Positions 15,693 through 23,538 of a stretch of 64,000 nucleotides of DNA are shown piece after piece. The position numbers were made by a program, and so were the translations under genes. The stretch's first letter is position 1, and each line of letters starts with the position of its first letter. The notes beneath the pieces are model-generated. The model did not search any database. It was given only the letters and a program-made list of their open reading frames with translations, and was not told the origin of the DNA. This DNA is from Streptomyces humi. GTDB lineage: Bacteria; Actinomycetota; Actinomycetes; Streptomycetales; Streptomycetaceae. Location of the stretch: positions 248,001 to 312,000 of the forward strand of contig NZ_LBMU02000023.1 of NCBI RefSeq assembly GCF_001005085.2, read 5' to 3'.

Positions 15693-16556
15693 ATGACCGT
15701 GCTCACCCGGACCGCGGGGGCGCTGCACCGGCGCCCCCGGCTCCGCCTCGCGCTGCTGCTGACCGCCCCGCTGCTGTGGCTGGCCGTGCTCTACCTGGGC
15801 TCGCTGGCCGTGCTGTTCGTCTCGGCGTTCTGGACGACCGACTCCTTCACCTCGGAGGTCGTCAAGGTCTGGTCGGCCGACAACTTCCACGAGCTGTTCA
15901 CCACGCCGGTGTTCCGGCAGGTGGTGCTGCGCAGCGTCGGCGTCGCCCTCGCGGTGACCGCCCTGTGCGCGGTGATCGCCTTCCCGGTCGCGTTCTACAC
16001 GGCGCGGGTGGCCAGACCGAGCCGGCGCCCGCTCCTCGTGGTCGCCATTCTCACCCCGCTGTGGGCGAGCTACCTGGTCAAGGTGTACGCGTGGCGGCTG
16101 ATCCTGTCCGAGGGCGGCCTCGCCGACTGGCTGCTGAAGCCGTTCGGGCTGAGCGGGCCCGGCTTCGGCCTGCCGGCCACCGTGCTCACCCTGACGTACC
16201 TCTGGCTGCCGTACATGATCCTGCCGATCCACACCGCCCTGGAGCAGCTGCCCGACAACCTGCTGGACGCCTCCGCCGACCTGGGCGCCCGGGCCGGACG
16301 GACCTTCCGCTCGGTGGTCCTGCCGATGGTGCTGCCGTCCGTCGCCGCCGGGTCGGTGTTCACCTTCTCGCTCAGCCTCGGTGACTACATCACCGTGCAG
16401 ATCGTCGGCGGCAAGACCCAGCTCATCGGCAACCTCGTCTACGCCAACATCGAACTCAACCTGCCCATGGCCGCCGCGCTCGCCACCGTCCCGGTCGTCG
16501 TCATCGTGCTGTACCTGCTGGCGATGCGGCGGACGGGTGCGCTGAGCAGCCTCTGA
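15693..16556 (+). CDS. ABC transporter permease, PotB type
   Basis: Membrane component, 287 aa with about six transmembrane helices. The cytoplasmic EAA-type coupling loop reads LPDNLLDASADLGARAGRTFRSVVLPMVLPS (the run before the last two helices) and contacts the ATPase. AAGGG precedes the ATG by 8 nt, 3 bp after the binding-protein stop. It pairs with the next gene to form the heterodimeric pore of the importer. Confidence 0.92.
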   Translation: MTVLTRTAGALHRRPRLRLALLLTAPLLWLAVLYLGSLAVLFVSAFWTTDSFTSEVVKVWSADNFHELFTTPVFRQVVLRSVGVALAVTALCAVIAFPVAFYTARVARPSRRPLLVVAILTPLWASYLVKVYAWRLILSEGGLADWLLKPFGLSGPGFGLPATVLTLTYLWLPYMILPIHTALEQLPDNLLDASADLGARAGRTFRSVVLPMVLPSVAAGSVFTFSLSLGDYITVQIVGGKTQLIGNLVYANIELNLPMAAALATVPVVVIVLYLLAMRRTGALSSL

Positions 16557-16573
16557 CGACGGGTGACATCCCC

Positions 16574-17389
16574 ATGCAACTCTCCCGGCCCGCCCGTATC
16601 GCCCTGCGCGTCGCCGCCGCCCTCGGCTTCGCCGTCATCTACGTCCCGCTGCTGCTGGTCCTCGTCGACTCGCTCAGTCCCGACCGCAGCGCGAGCTGGC
16701 CGCCGCCCGGTCTGACCACCCGCTGGTGGTCGGCCGCCTGGCACAGCTCCGGCGCCCGGGAGGCGCTGTGGACCTCCGTGAAGGCGGGGCTGGGCGCCAC
16801 CGCGATCGCCCTCGTGCTGGGCACGCTGGCCGCCTTCGCCGTCGCCCGGTACCGCTTCTTCGGACGCGGCGCCCTGTCCTTCGTGGTGGTGCTGCCGATC
16901 GCGCTGCCCGGCATCGTCACCGGCATCGCCCTCAACTCCGCCTTCGGCACGGTGCTCCAGCCGCTCGGCGTCGGCCTCGGCCTGTTCACCGTGGTCGTCG
17001 GACACGCCACGTTCTGTGTGGTCATCGTCTTCAACAACGTCGTCGCCCGGCTGCGCCGCACGTCGGGCAGTTACGAGGAGGCCGCCGCCGACCTGGGCGC
17101 CGACACCTTCCGGGCCTTCGTCGACGTCACCTTCCCGCTGGTGCGCTCGGCGCTGCTGGCGGGCGGTCTGCTCGCCTTCGCGCTCTCCTTCGACGAGGTC
17201 GTGGTGACGACGTTCACCGCGGGACCGGGTGTGCAGACCCTGCCGCTGTGGATCTTCGACAACATGACCCGTCCGCAGCAGGCTCCGGTGGTGAACGTGG
17301 TGGCGGCCGTGCTGGTCCTGCTCTCCGTCGTGCCGATCTACCTCGCCCAGCGGCTCTCCTCGGACACGGCGACCGGCAGCCGCGTCTGA
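16574..17389 (+). CDS. ABC transporter permease, PotC type
   Basis: Second permease, 271 aa with six predicted helices (first FAVIYVPLLLVLV). Its coupling loop is RTSGSYEEAAADLGADTFRAF followed by VTFPLV, matching the EAA---G motif. It starts 17 bp after the PotB-type gene with GGGTGA about 7 nt upstream of the ATG. Last gene of the four-gene importer; the next gene has its own regulatory region. Confidence 0.92.
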   Translation: MQLSRPARIALRVAAALGFAVIYVPLLLVLVDSLSPDRSASWPPPGLTTRWWSAAWHSSGAREALWTSVKAGLGATAIALVLGTLAAFAVARYRFFGRGALSFVVVLPIALPGIVTGIALNSAFGTVLQPLGVGLGLFTVVVGHATFCVVIVFNNVVARLRRTSGSYEEAAADLGADTFRAFVDVTFPLVRSALLAGGLLAFALSFDEVVVTTFTAGPGVQTLPLWIFDNMTRPQQAPVVNVVAAVLVLLSVVPIYLAQRLSSDTATGSRV

Positions 17390-17426
17390 CGGACGGGAGC
17401 CGCGTTCGCTCGCTGTCACGGGGATT

Positions 17427-17463
17427 ACGCAAACAGCTTGCGTTACTTGCGCTAGCCTTGCGT
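17427..17463 (+). promoter_or_regulatory. LacI-type operator cluster with CTTGCG repeats
   Basis: ACGCAAACAGCTTGCGT (17427-17443) is an inverted repeat with 6-bp arms. CTTGCG recurs at 17437, 17446 and 17457, the last ending 3 nt before the ATG of the LacI gene. TAGCCT (17453-17458) could be a -10 for a leaderless transcript, as no SD is present. The arrangement strongly suggests autoregulation. Comparable CTTGC repeats are bound by the maltose regulator MalR in Streptomyces. Confidence 0.65.
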
Positions 17464-17465
17464 TC

Positions 17466-18461
17466 ATGACACGACGACTTGCGGAAGTGGCGAAGAAGGT
17501 CGGGGTCAGCGAGGCCACGGTCAGCCGGGTGCTCAACGGCAAGCCCGGCGTCTCCGAGGCCACCCGCCAGGCGGTGCTCTCCGCCCTGGACGTCCTCGGC
17601 TACGAGCGCCCCACGCAGCTGCGCGGCGAACGCGCCCGGCTCGTCGGCCTGGTCCTGCCCGAGCTCCAGAACCCCATCTTCCCCGCCTTCGCCGAGGTCA
17701 TCGGCGGCGCCCTGGCCCAACTCGGCCTCACCCCGGTGCTCTGCACCCAGACCAAGGGCGGGGTCTCCGAGGCGGACTACGTGGAGCTGCTGCTGCAACA
17801 GCAGGTGTCCGGTGTGGTGTTCGCCGGCGGGCTGTACGCGCAGGCCGACGCGCCCCACGACCACTACCGGCTGCTCGCCGACCGCAACATCCCGGTGGTG
17901 CTGGTCAACGCGGCCATCGAGCACCTCGGCTTCCCGGCGGTGTCCTGCGACGACGCGGTGGCGGTGGAACAGGCCTGGCGCCACCTCGCCTCCCTCGGTC
18001 ACGAGCGCATCGGCCTCGTCCTCGGCCCCGCCGACCACATGCCGTCGGCCCGCAAGCTGGCCGCCGCGCGGACCATGGGCGAGCTCCCGGAGTCGCGGGT
18101 CGCCCGGGCCATGTTCTCCATCGAGGGCGGTCACGCGGCCGCCACCCGGCTCATCGACGACGGTGTCACCGGCATCATCTGCGCCAGCGACCCGCTCGCG
18201 CTCGGGGCCATCAGGGCGGCCCGCCGCAAGGGACTGGACGTCCCGTCGCAGGTCTCGGTGGTCGGCTACGACGACTCCGCGTTCATGAACTGCACCGAGC
18301 CCCCGCTCACCACCGTCCGCCAGCCCATCGAGGCCATGGGCCGGGCCGCGGTGGAGCTGCTGAACGCGCAGGTCAACGGCAGCGCGGTGGGCCGCGACGA
18401 ACTGCTCTTCGAGCCCGAACTGGTGGTCCGCGGCTCCACCGCGCAAGCGCCTCGCGGCTGA
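17466..18461 (+). CDS. LacI-family transcriptional regulator
   Basis: A 331-aa sugar-responsive repressor. The N-terminal HTH (LAEVAKKVGVSEATVSRVLNGKPGVSEATR) is followed by the hinge and a periplasmic-binding-like effector domain (RLVGLVLPELQNPIFPAFAEVI...PLTTVRQPIEAMGRAAVELL). No SD precedes the ATG and the operator cluster abuts it, so the transcript may be leaderless. It heads a set of sugar importer, GH13 and GH87 genes in the same direction and probably represses them, with an alpha-glucooligosaccharide as inducer. It resembles MalR/AglR-type regulators, but the substrate is inferred from neighbours. Confidence 0.9.
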   Translation: MTRRLAEVAKKVGVSEATVSRVLNGKPGVSEATRQAVLSALDVLGYERPTQLRGERARLVGLVLPELQNPIFPAFAEVIGGALAQLGLTPVLCTQTKGGVSEADYVELLLQQQVSGVVFAGGLYAQADAPHDHYRLLADRNIPVVLVNAAIEHLGFPAVSCDDAVAVEQAWRHLASLGHERIGLVLGPADHMPSARKLAAARTMGELPESRVARAMFSIEGGHAAATRLIDDGVTGIICASDPLALGAIRAARRKGLDVPSQVSVVGYDDSAFMNCTEPPLTTVRQPIEAMGRAAVELLNAQVNGSAVGRDELLFEPELVVRGSTAQAPRG

Positions 18462-18592
18462 GAACCACATCACTGTCGAATAATTACAGATTCTGCGCGA
18501 CATCTTGCGAACTCCTGTCGCCGGTGCTTGAGTGTGCGGCGCCCACCGGTTCCGGTGCGGCGCCCACTGCTCCTGTTCTGGGGGGTCCACCG
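18462..18592 (+). promoter_or_regulatory. Sugar-importer operon promoter region with CTTGCG-like half-sites
   Basis: CTGCGCG (18493-18499), CTTGCGA (18504-18510) and CTTGAGT (18527-18533) echo the repeat upstream of the LacI gene. The stretch 18470-18492 is AT-rich for the window. No clear -35/-10 pair at 17-bp spacing could be fixed. Confidence 0.45.
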
Positions 18593-19945
18593 ATGTCCAG
18601 CACCGGGTACCGTCGCGCTCTCGTCGCGATCGGCGTCTGCTCGTCCCTAGCGCTCTCCGCCGCGGCCTGCGGGTCCGGCGACGACGACGCGGGCAGCGGC
18701 AAGACGCGGATCACCGTCAACTGCGAGCCGCCGAAGAGCGCCAAGGTCGACCGGTCGTTCTTCGAGCAGGACATCGCCTCCTTCGAGAAGCGGAACCCGG
18801 ACATCGACGTCGTCGCGCACGACGCGTTCCCCTGCCAGGACCCGAAGACCTTCGACGCCAAGCTGGCCGGCGGCCAGATGGAGGACGTCTTCTACACGTA
18901 CTTCACCGACGCCAAGCACGTCGTGGACATCAACCAGGCGGCCGACCTCACCCCGTACCTCAAGGATCTGAAGAGCTACGACACCATCCAGAAGCAGCTG
19001 CGCGACATCTACACCGTCGACGGCAAGGTCTACGGCATCCCGCGCACCGGCTACTCCATGGGCCTGATCTACAACCGCAAGCTCTTCCAGCGGGCCGGCC
19101 TCGACCCCGACAAGCCGCCGACCACCTGGGACGAGGTCCGCGCGGACGCCAAGAAGATCGCCGCGCTCGGCGACGGGACCGTCGGGTACGCCGACTACAG
19201 CGCGCAGAACCAGGGCGGCTGGCACTTCACGGCGGAGCTGTACTCGCAGGGCGGTGACGTGGTCTCCGCCGACGGCAAGTCGGCGACCGTCGACACCCCC
19301 GAGGGCCACGCGGTCCTGCGGAACCTGCACGACATGCGCTGGACCGACAACTCGATGGGCAGCAAGCAGCTCCTGATCATCAACGACGTCCAGCAGATGA
19401 TGGGTTCGGGCAAGCTCGGCATGTACCTCTCCGCCCCGGACAACATCCCGATCCTGGTGAAGGAGAAGGGCGGCAACTACAAGGACCTCGCCCTCGGCCC
19501 GATGCCCGGCGGCAAGGGCACGCTCATCGGCGGCGACGGCTACATGTTCAACAAGAAGGACAGCCCGGCCCAGATCCGCGCCGGACTGAAGTGGCTCGAC
19601 TCCATGTTCCTCACCCCCGGCGACGGCTTCCTCGGCGACTACGCCCGCGCCAAGAAGAACAACGCGCCCGTCGGCCTGCCCGAGCCGCGCCTGTTCACCG
19701 GTGCCGCCGACGCCAAGGACCAGGCGGTCAAGAAGGCCGACGCCAACGTGCCGGTGGAGAACTACCAGGGGTTCCTGGACGGCAACCAGTCCCTCCAGAT
19801 GAAGATCGAGCCGCCGGACGCCCAGCAGATCTACTCCGTCCTCGACGGCACCGTCTCCGCCGTCCTCACCAAGAAGGACGCCGACATCGACCAGCTCCTC
19901 AAGGACGCCAACGACAAGATCGACGGCATCCTGGCCCGGGGCTGA
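18593..19945 (+). CDS. Sugar ABC transporter substrate-binding lipoprotein
   Basis: CUT1-type binding protein of 450 aa. The signal peptide ends with the lipobox SAAACGSG, so the protein is anchored outside the membrane. The mature part has the family 1 extracellular solute-binding fold (SFEKRNPDIDVVAHD; VYGIPRTGYSMGLIYNRKLFQRAGLDP; TTWDEVRADAKKIAA). GGGGGG lies 7 nt before the ATG at 18593. It begins an operon with two permeases, a GH13 enzyme and a GH87 enzyme. No dedicated ATPase is present; Streptomyces CUT1 importers commonly share the MsiK ATPase encoded elsewhere. The substrate is predicted to be an alpha-glucan oligosaccharide, possibly nigerooligosaccharides. Confidence 0.9.
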   Translation: MSSTGYRRALVAIGVCSSLALSAAACGSGDDDAGSGKTRITVNCEPPKSAKVDRSFFEQDIASFEKRNPDIDVVAHDAFPCQDPKTFDAKLAGGQMEDVFYTYFTDAKHVVDINQAADLTPYLKDLKSYDTIQKQLRDIYTVDGKVYGIPRTGYSMGLIYNRKLFQRAGLDPDKPPTTWDEVRADAKKIAALGDGTVGYADYSAQNQGGWHFTAELYSQGGDVVSADGKSATVDTPEGHAVLRNLHDMRWTDNSMGSKQLLIINDVQQMMGSGKLGMYLSAPDNIPILVKEKGGNYKDLALGPMPGGKGTLIGGDGYMFNKKDSPAQIRAGLKWLDSMFLTPGDGFLGDYARAKKNNAPVGLPEPRLFTGAADAKDQAVKKADANVPVENYQGFLDGNQSLQMKIEPPDAQQIYSVLDGTVSAVLTKKDADIDQLLKDANDKIDGILARG

Positions 19946-19950
19946 CCGCG

Positions 19951-20907
19951 ATGACCAGGACGGCCGCACGACGGCCCGCCCCGGCGGCGGTCGCCGTCCG
20001 ACAGGTCCCGGCGCCGCCCCCGGCAGGGGACCGGAGGCGGCGCCGCCTCATCGACCAGGCCCGCGCCTACGGCTTCCTGCTCGGCGGGCTGGTCTGCTTC
20101 GCCCTGTTCTCCTGGTACCCGGCGATCCGCGCGGTCGTGATCGCCTTCCAGAAGTACACCCCGGGCTCGTCCCCCGAATGGGTCGGCACCGCCAACTTCA
20201 CCCGGGTCCTGCACGACCCCGAGTTCTCGGCGGCCTGGCGCAACACCCTCACCTTCACCCTGCTGGCCCTGCTCATCGGCTTCGCGATCCCGTTCGTGCT
20301 CGCCCTCGTCCTCAACGAACTCCGGCACGCCAAGGCGTTCTTCCGGGTCGTGGTCTACCTCCCGGTGATGATCCCGCCGGTGGTCAGCGCCCTGCTGTGG
20401 AAGTGGTTCTACGACCCCGGAGCCGGCCTCGCCAACGAGAGCCTGCGCTTCCTTCACCTGCCCACCTCGAACTGGTCCAACGGCACCGACACCGCGCTGG
20501 TCTCCCTGGTGATCGTGGCGACCTGGGCGAACATGGGCGGCACCGTCCTGATCTACCTGGCAGCCCTCCAGTCCATCCCCGGCGAGCTGTACGAGGCCGC
20601 CGAACTCGACGGCGCGAACCTCCTCCAGCGCGTCCGGCACGTGACGGTCCCCCAGACCAGGTTCGTCATCCTCATGCTGATGCTGCTTCAGATCATCGCC
20701 ACCATGCAGGTGTTCACGGAACCGTTCGTGATCACGGGCGGCGGCCCGGAGAACGCCACGGTCACCGTCCTCTACCTGATCTACAAGTACGCCTTCCTCT
20801 ACAACGACTTCGGCGGAGCCTGCGCGCTCAGCGTGATGCTGCTGGTGCTGCTCGGTGTCTTCTCCGCCGGCTACCTGCGGCTGACCCGTTCCGGGGAGGA
20901 CGTATGA
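19951..20907 (+). CDS. Sugar ABC transporter permease 1 (MalF type)
   Basis: CUT1 permease of 318 aa with a basic Pro-rich N-terminus and six predicted transmembrane helices (first AYGFLLGGLVCFALFSWYPA). The EAA loop is GELYEAAELDGANLLQRVRHV. It starts 5 bp after the binding-protein stop, and its end overlaps the next permease in an ATGA junction, implying coupled translation. It forms the import channel with that partner. Confidence 0.93.
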   Translation: MTRTAARRPAPAAVAVRQVPAPPPAGDRRRRRLIDQARAYGFLLGGLVCFALFSWYPAIRAVVIAFQKYTPGSSPEWVGTANFTRVLHDPEFSAAWRNTLTFTLLALLIGFAIPFVLALVLNELRHAKAFFRVVVYLPVMIPPVVSALLWKWFYDPGAGLANESLRFLHLPTSNWSNGTDTALVSLVIVATWANMGGTVLIYLAALQSIPGELYEAAELDGANLLQRVRHVTVPQTRFVILMLMLLQIIATMQVFTEPFVITGGGPENATVTVLYLIYKYAFLYNDFGGACALSVMLLVLLGVFSAGYLRLTRSGEDV

Positions 20908-21785
20908 GCAGCGCCACCCGCACCCTGGTCTCCCCGGCGACCCTGTCCCGCCCGCGCGGGAAGGCGGTCTACTGGAGCGTCTTCACCGCCGTCGTCCTGC
21001 TCTTCGCGCTCGCCTTCCTGTTCCCCGTGTACTGGATGGTGACCGGCGCGATGAAGTCACCGGACGAGATCGCCCGGACCCCGCCCACCCTGATCCCCGA
21101 GCGGTGGCACCTGTCCGGCTACACCGACGCCTGGGACCTGATGCAGCTCCCGGAACACCTGTGGAACACGGTGGTGCAGGCCGCCGGCGCCTGGGCCTTC
21201 CAGCTGGTGTTCTGCACGGCCGCCGCCTACGCCCTGTCCAAGCTGAGGCCGGCGTTCGGGAAGGTGATCCTCGGCGGCATCCTGGCCACCCTGATGGTGC
21301 CCGCCCAGGCCCTGGTCGTCCCCAAGTACCTGACCGTCGCCGACCTGCCCTTCCTGCACACCAGCCTGCTCAACGACCCGCTCGGCATCTGGCTCCCGGC
21401 CGTCGCCAACGCCTTCAACCTGTACCTGTTGAAGCGGTTCTTCGACCAGCTGCCGCGTGACGTCCTGGAGGCCGCGGAGATCGACGGCGCCGGAAGGCTG
21501 CGCACCCTGTGGTCGGTCGTGCTGCCCATGTCCCGGCCGGTCCTCGGGGTCGTCTCGATCTTCGCCCTGGTCGCGGTGTGGCAGGACTTCCTGTGGCCGC
21601 TGATGGTCTTCTCCGACACGGACAGACAGCCCATCAGCGTGGCCCTGGTCCAGCTGTCGCAGAACATCCAGCTCACCGTGCTCATCGCCGCGATGGTGAT
21701 CGCCAGCATTCCGATGGTCGCGCTGTTCCTCGTCTTCCAGCGGCACATCATCGCCGGGATCAGCGCGGGCAGCACCAAGGGCTGA
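20904..21785 (+). CDS. Sugar ABC transporter permease 2 (MalG type)
   Basis: CUT1 permease of 293 aa with six predicted helices. The typical MalG opening is present (FALAFLFPVYWMVTGAMKS), and the EAA loop reads RDVLEAAEIDGAGRLRTLWSV. The ATG overlaps the previous stop (ATGA), with GGGGAGGA 5 nt upstream. Partner of the MalF-type gene; ATP hydrolysis must come from an ATPase outside the locus. Confidence 0.93.
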   Translation: MSSATRTLVSPATLSRPRGKAVYWSVFTAVVLLFALAFLFPVYWMVTGAMKSPDEIARTPPTLIPERWHLSGYTDAWDLMQLPEHLWNTVVQAAGAWAFQLVFCTAAAYALSKLRPAFGKVILGGILATLMVPAQALVVPKYLTVADLPFLHTSLLNDPLGIWLPAVANAFNLYLLKRFFDQLPRDVLEAAEIDGAGRLRTLWSVVLPMSRPVLGVVSIFALVAVWQDFLWPLMVFSDTDRQPISVALVQLSQNIQLTVLIAAMVIASIPMVALFLVFQRHIIAGISAGSTKG

Positions 21786-21815
21786 GGCCCTTCCTCCGAC
21801 AGAAAGGCTCGCACC

Positions 21816-23483
21816 GTGGGACAGCCCAGCCATGCCCCGAAGGACCACGCGGACCACGCGGACCACGCGGACCACGCGGACCACGCGGACCACGTGGAGC
21901 GCGGGGACACCGACTGGTGGCGTTCGGCCGTCATCTACCAGGTGTACGTCCGCAGCTTCGCCGACAGCGACGGCGACGGCACCGGCGACCTCGCGGGCGT
22001 CCGCGCCCGGCTGTCGTATCTCGCCGAACTCGGCGTGGACGCCCTGTGGTTCAGTCCCTGGTACCCGTCCCCCATGAAGGACGGCGGCTACGACGTCGCC
22101 GACTACCGGGCCATCGACCCGGCCTTCGGCACCCTCGCCGAGGCCGAGAAGCTCATCGCGGAGGCGCGGGAGCTGGGCATCCGGACGATCGTCGACATCG
22201 TCCCCAACCATGTCTCCGACCAGCACCCCTGGTTCCGGGCCGCGCTGGCGGCCGGCCCCGGCAGCCCCGAGCGGGAACTGTTCCACTTCCGGCCCGGCCG
22301 CGGTCCGGACGGCGGACTCCCGCCCAACGACTGGCCCTCGCAGTTCGTCGGCTCCACCGAACCGGTGTGGACCAGGCTGCCCGACGGCGAGTGGTACCTG
22401 CACCTCTTCACCCCCGAACAGCCCGACCTCAACTGGGCGCATCCGGCGGTCCGTCAGGAGCACGAGGACATCCTGCGGTTCTGGTTCGAGCGCGGTGTCG
22501 CGGGCGTCCGCATCGACTCGGCGGCGCTGCTCGCCAAGGACCCGGACCTGCCCGACCTGGCCGGCGACCCGCGGCCGCACCCCTTCGTCGACCGCGACGA
22601 ACTCCACGACGTCTACCGCTCCTGGCGGACCGTCGCCGACGCCTACGACGGGGTCTTCGTCGGCGAGGTCTGGCTCCCCGACGCCGAACGCTTCGCCCGC
22701 TACCTGCGCCCCGACGAACTGCACACTGCCTTCAACTTCTCCTTCCTGTCCTGCCCCTGGGACGCGGCCCGGCTGCGCACGTCGATCGACACCACCCTCG
22801 CCGAGCACGCGCCCGTCGGCGCCCCCGCCACCTGGGTCCTGTGCAACCACGACGTGACCCGCACAGCCACCCGGTACGGCCGCGAGGACACCGGGTTCGA
22901 CTTCGCCGCCAAGGCCTTCGGCGTCCCGACGGACCTCGCCCTGGGCACCCGCCGCGCCCGCGCCGCCGCCCTGCTCTCGCTGGCCCTGCCCGGCGCGGTC
23001 TACGTCTACCAGGGGGAGGAGCTGGGGCTGCCCGAGGCGGAGATCCCGGCCGACCGCGTCCAGGACCCGATGTACTTCCGGTCCGGGGGCACCGATCCGG
23101 GCCGGGACGGCTGCCGGGTGCCGCTGCCCTGGGCGGCCGGGGCGCCCCACGCGGGGTTCGGGTCCGGTGCGGAGCCCTGGCTGCCGCAGCCGGCCGGCTG
23201 GGAGTCGTACGCCGTCGACCGCCAGCAGGACGACCCCGGCTCCATGCTGACGCTCTACCGCCGTGCCATCGCCCTGCGCCCCCGCTTCGGCGACTCCCCG
23301 CTGACCTGGCTGCCCGCCCCCGAGGGCGTCCTCGCCTTCACCCGTGCCGAGGGCGTCACCTGTGCGGTCAACCTCGCCGCCACCCCCGCCGAACTCCCCA
23401 CCCACTCCGAAATCCTGCTCAGCAGCGGCCCGTTGGACGCCGGCCGGCTGCCACAGGACACGGCGGTCTGGCTGGCGACCTGA
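21816..23483 (+). CDS. GH13 alpha-glucosidase / oligo-glucosidase
   Basis: Cytoplasmic alpha-glucosidase of 555 aa, hydrolysing imported alpha-gluco-oligosaccharides. GH13 conserved regions: VDIVPNHVSD (region I), GVRIDSAALL (region II, nucleophile Asp234), VFVGEVWLP (region III, acid/base Glu284) and VLCNHDVTR (region IV, transition-state Asp). The short barrel start WWRSAVIYQVYVRSFADSDGDG is typical of the oligo-1,6-glucosidase/alpha-glucosidase branch. The GTG start has AGAAAGG 9 nt upstream and follows the permease by 30 bp. The N-terminus carries a (Asp-His-Ala) repeat before the barrel. Linkage preference (1,4, 1,6 or 1,3) cannot be read; the GH87 neighbour makes alpha-1,3 plausible. 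Confidence 0.92.
   Translation: MGQPSHAPKDHADHADHADHADHADHVERGDTDWWRSAVIYQVYVRSFADSDGDGTGDLAGVRARLSYLAELGVDALWFSPWYPSPMKDGGYDVADYRAIDPAFGTLAEAEKLIAEARELGIRTIVDIVPNHVSDQHPWFRAALAAGPGSPERELFHFRPGRGPDGGLPPNDWPSQFVGSTEPVWTRLPDGEWYLHLFTPEQPDLNWAHPAVRQEHEDILRFWFERGVAGVRIDSAALLAKDPDLPDLAGDPRPHPFVDRDELHDVYRSWRTVADAYDGVFVGEVWLPDAERFARYLRPDELHTAFNFSFLSCPWDAARLRTSIDTTLAEHAPVGAPATWVLCNHDVTRTATRYGREDTGFDFAAKAFGVPTDLALGTRRARAAALLSLALPGAVYVYQGEELGLPEAEIPADRVQDPMYFRSGGTDPGRDGCRVPLPWAAGAPHAGFGSGAEPWLPQPAGWESYAVDRQQDDPGSMLTLYRRAIALRPRFGDSPLTWLPAPEGVLAFTRAEGVTCAVNLAATPAELPTHSEILLSSGPLDAGRLPQDTAVWLAT
21843..21896 (+). repeat. 9-bp in-frame tandem repeat GACCACGCG, six units
   Basis: Five perfect GACCACGCG copies and one GACCACGTG encode (Asp-His-Ala)5-Asp-His-Val at residues 10-27 of the GH13 enzyme. 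The perfect identity suggests recent slippage expansion. The product is a His/Asp-rich tail outside the catalytic fold. Confidence 0.95.
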
Positions 23484-23538
23484 GCCGCCGGCACCGCTCG
23501 CGCTGTCCCCGTTCCCCCACCCCCGAAGGGATCAGCAC

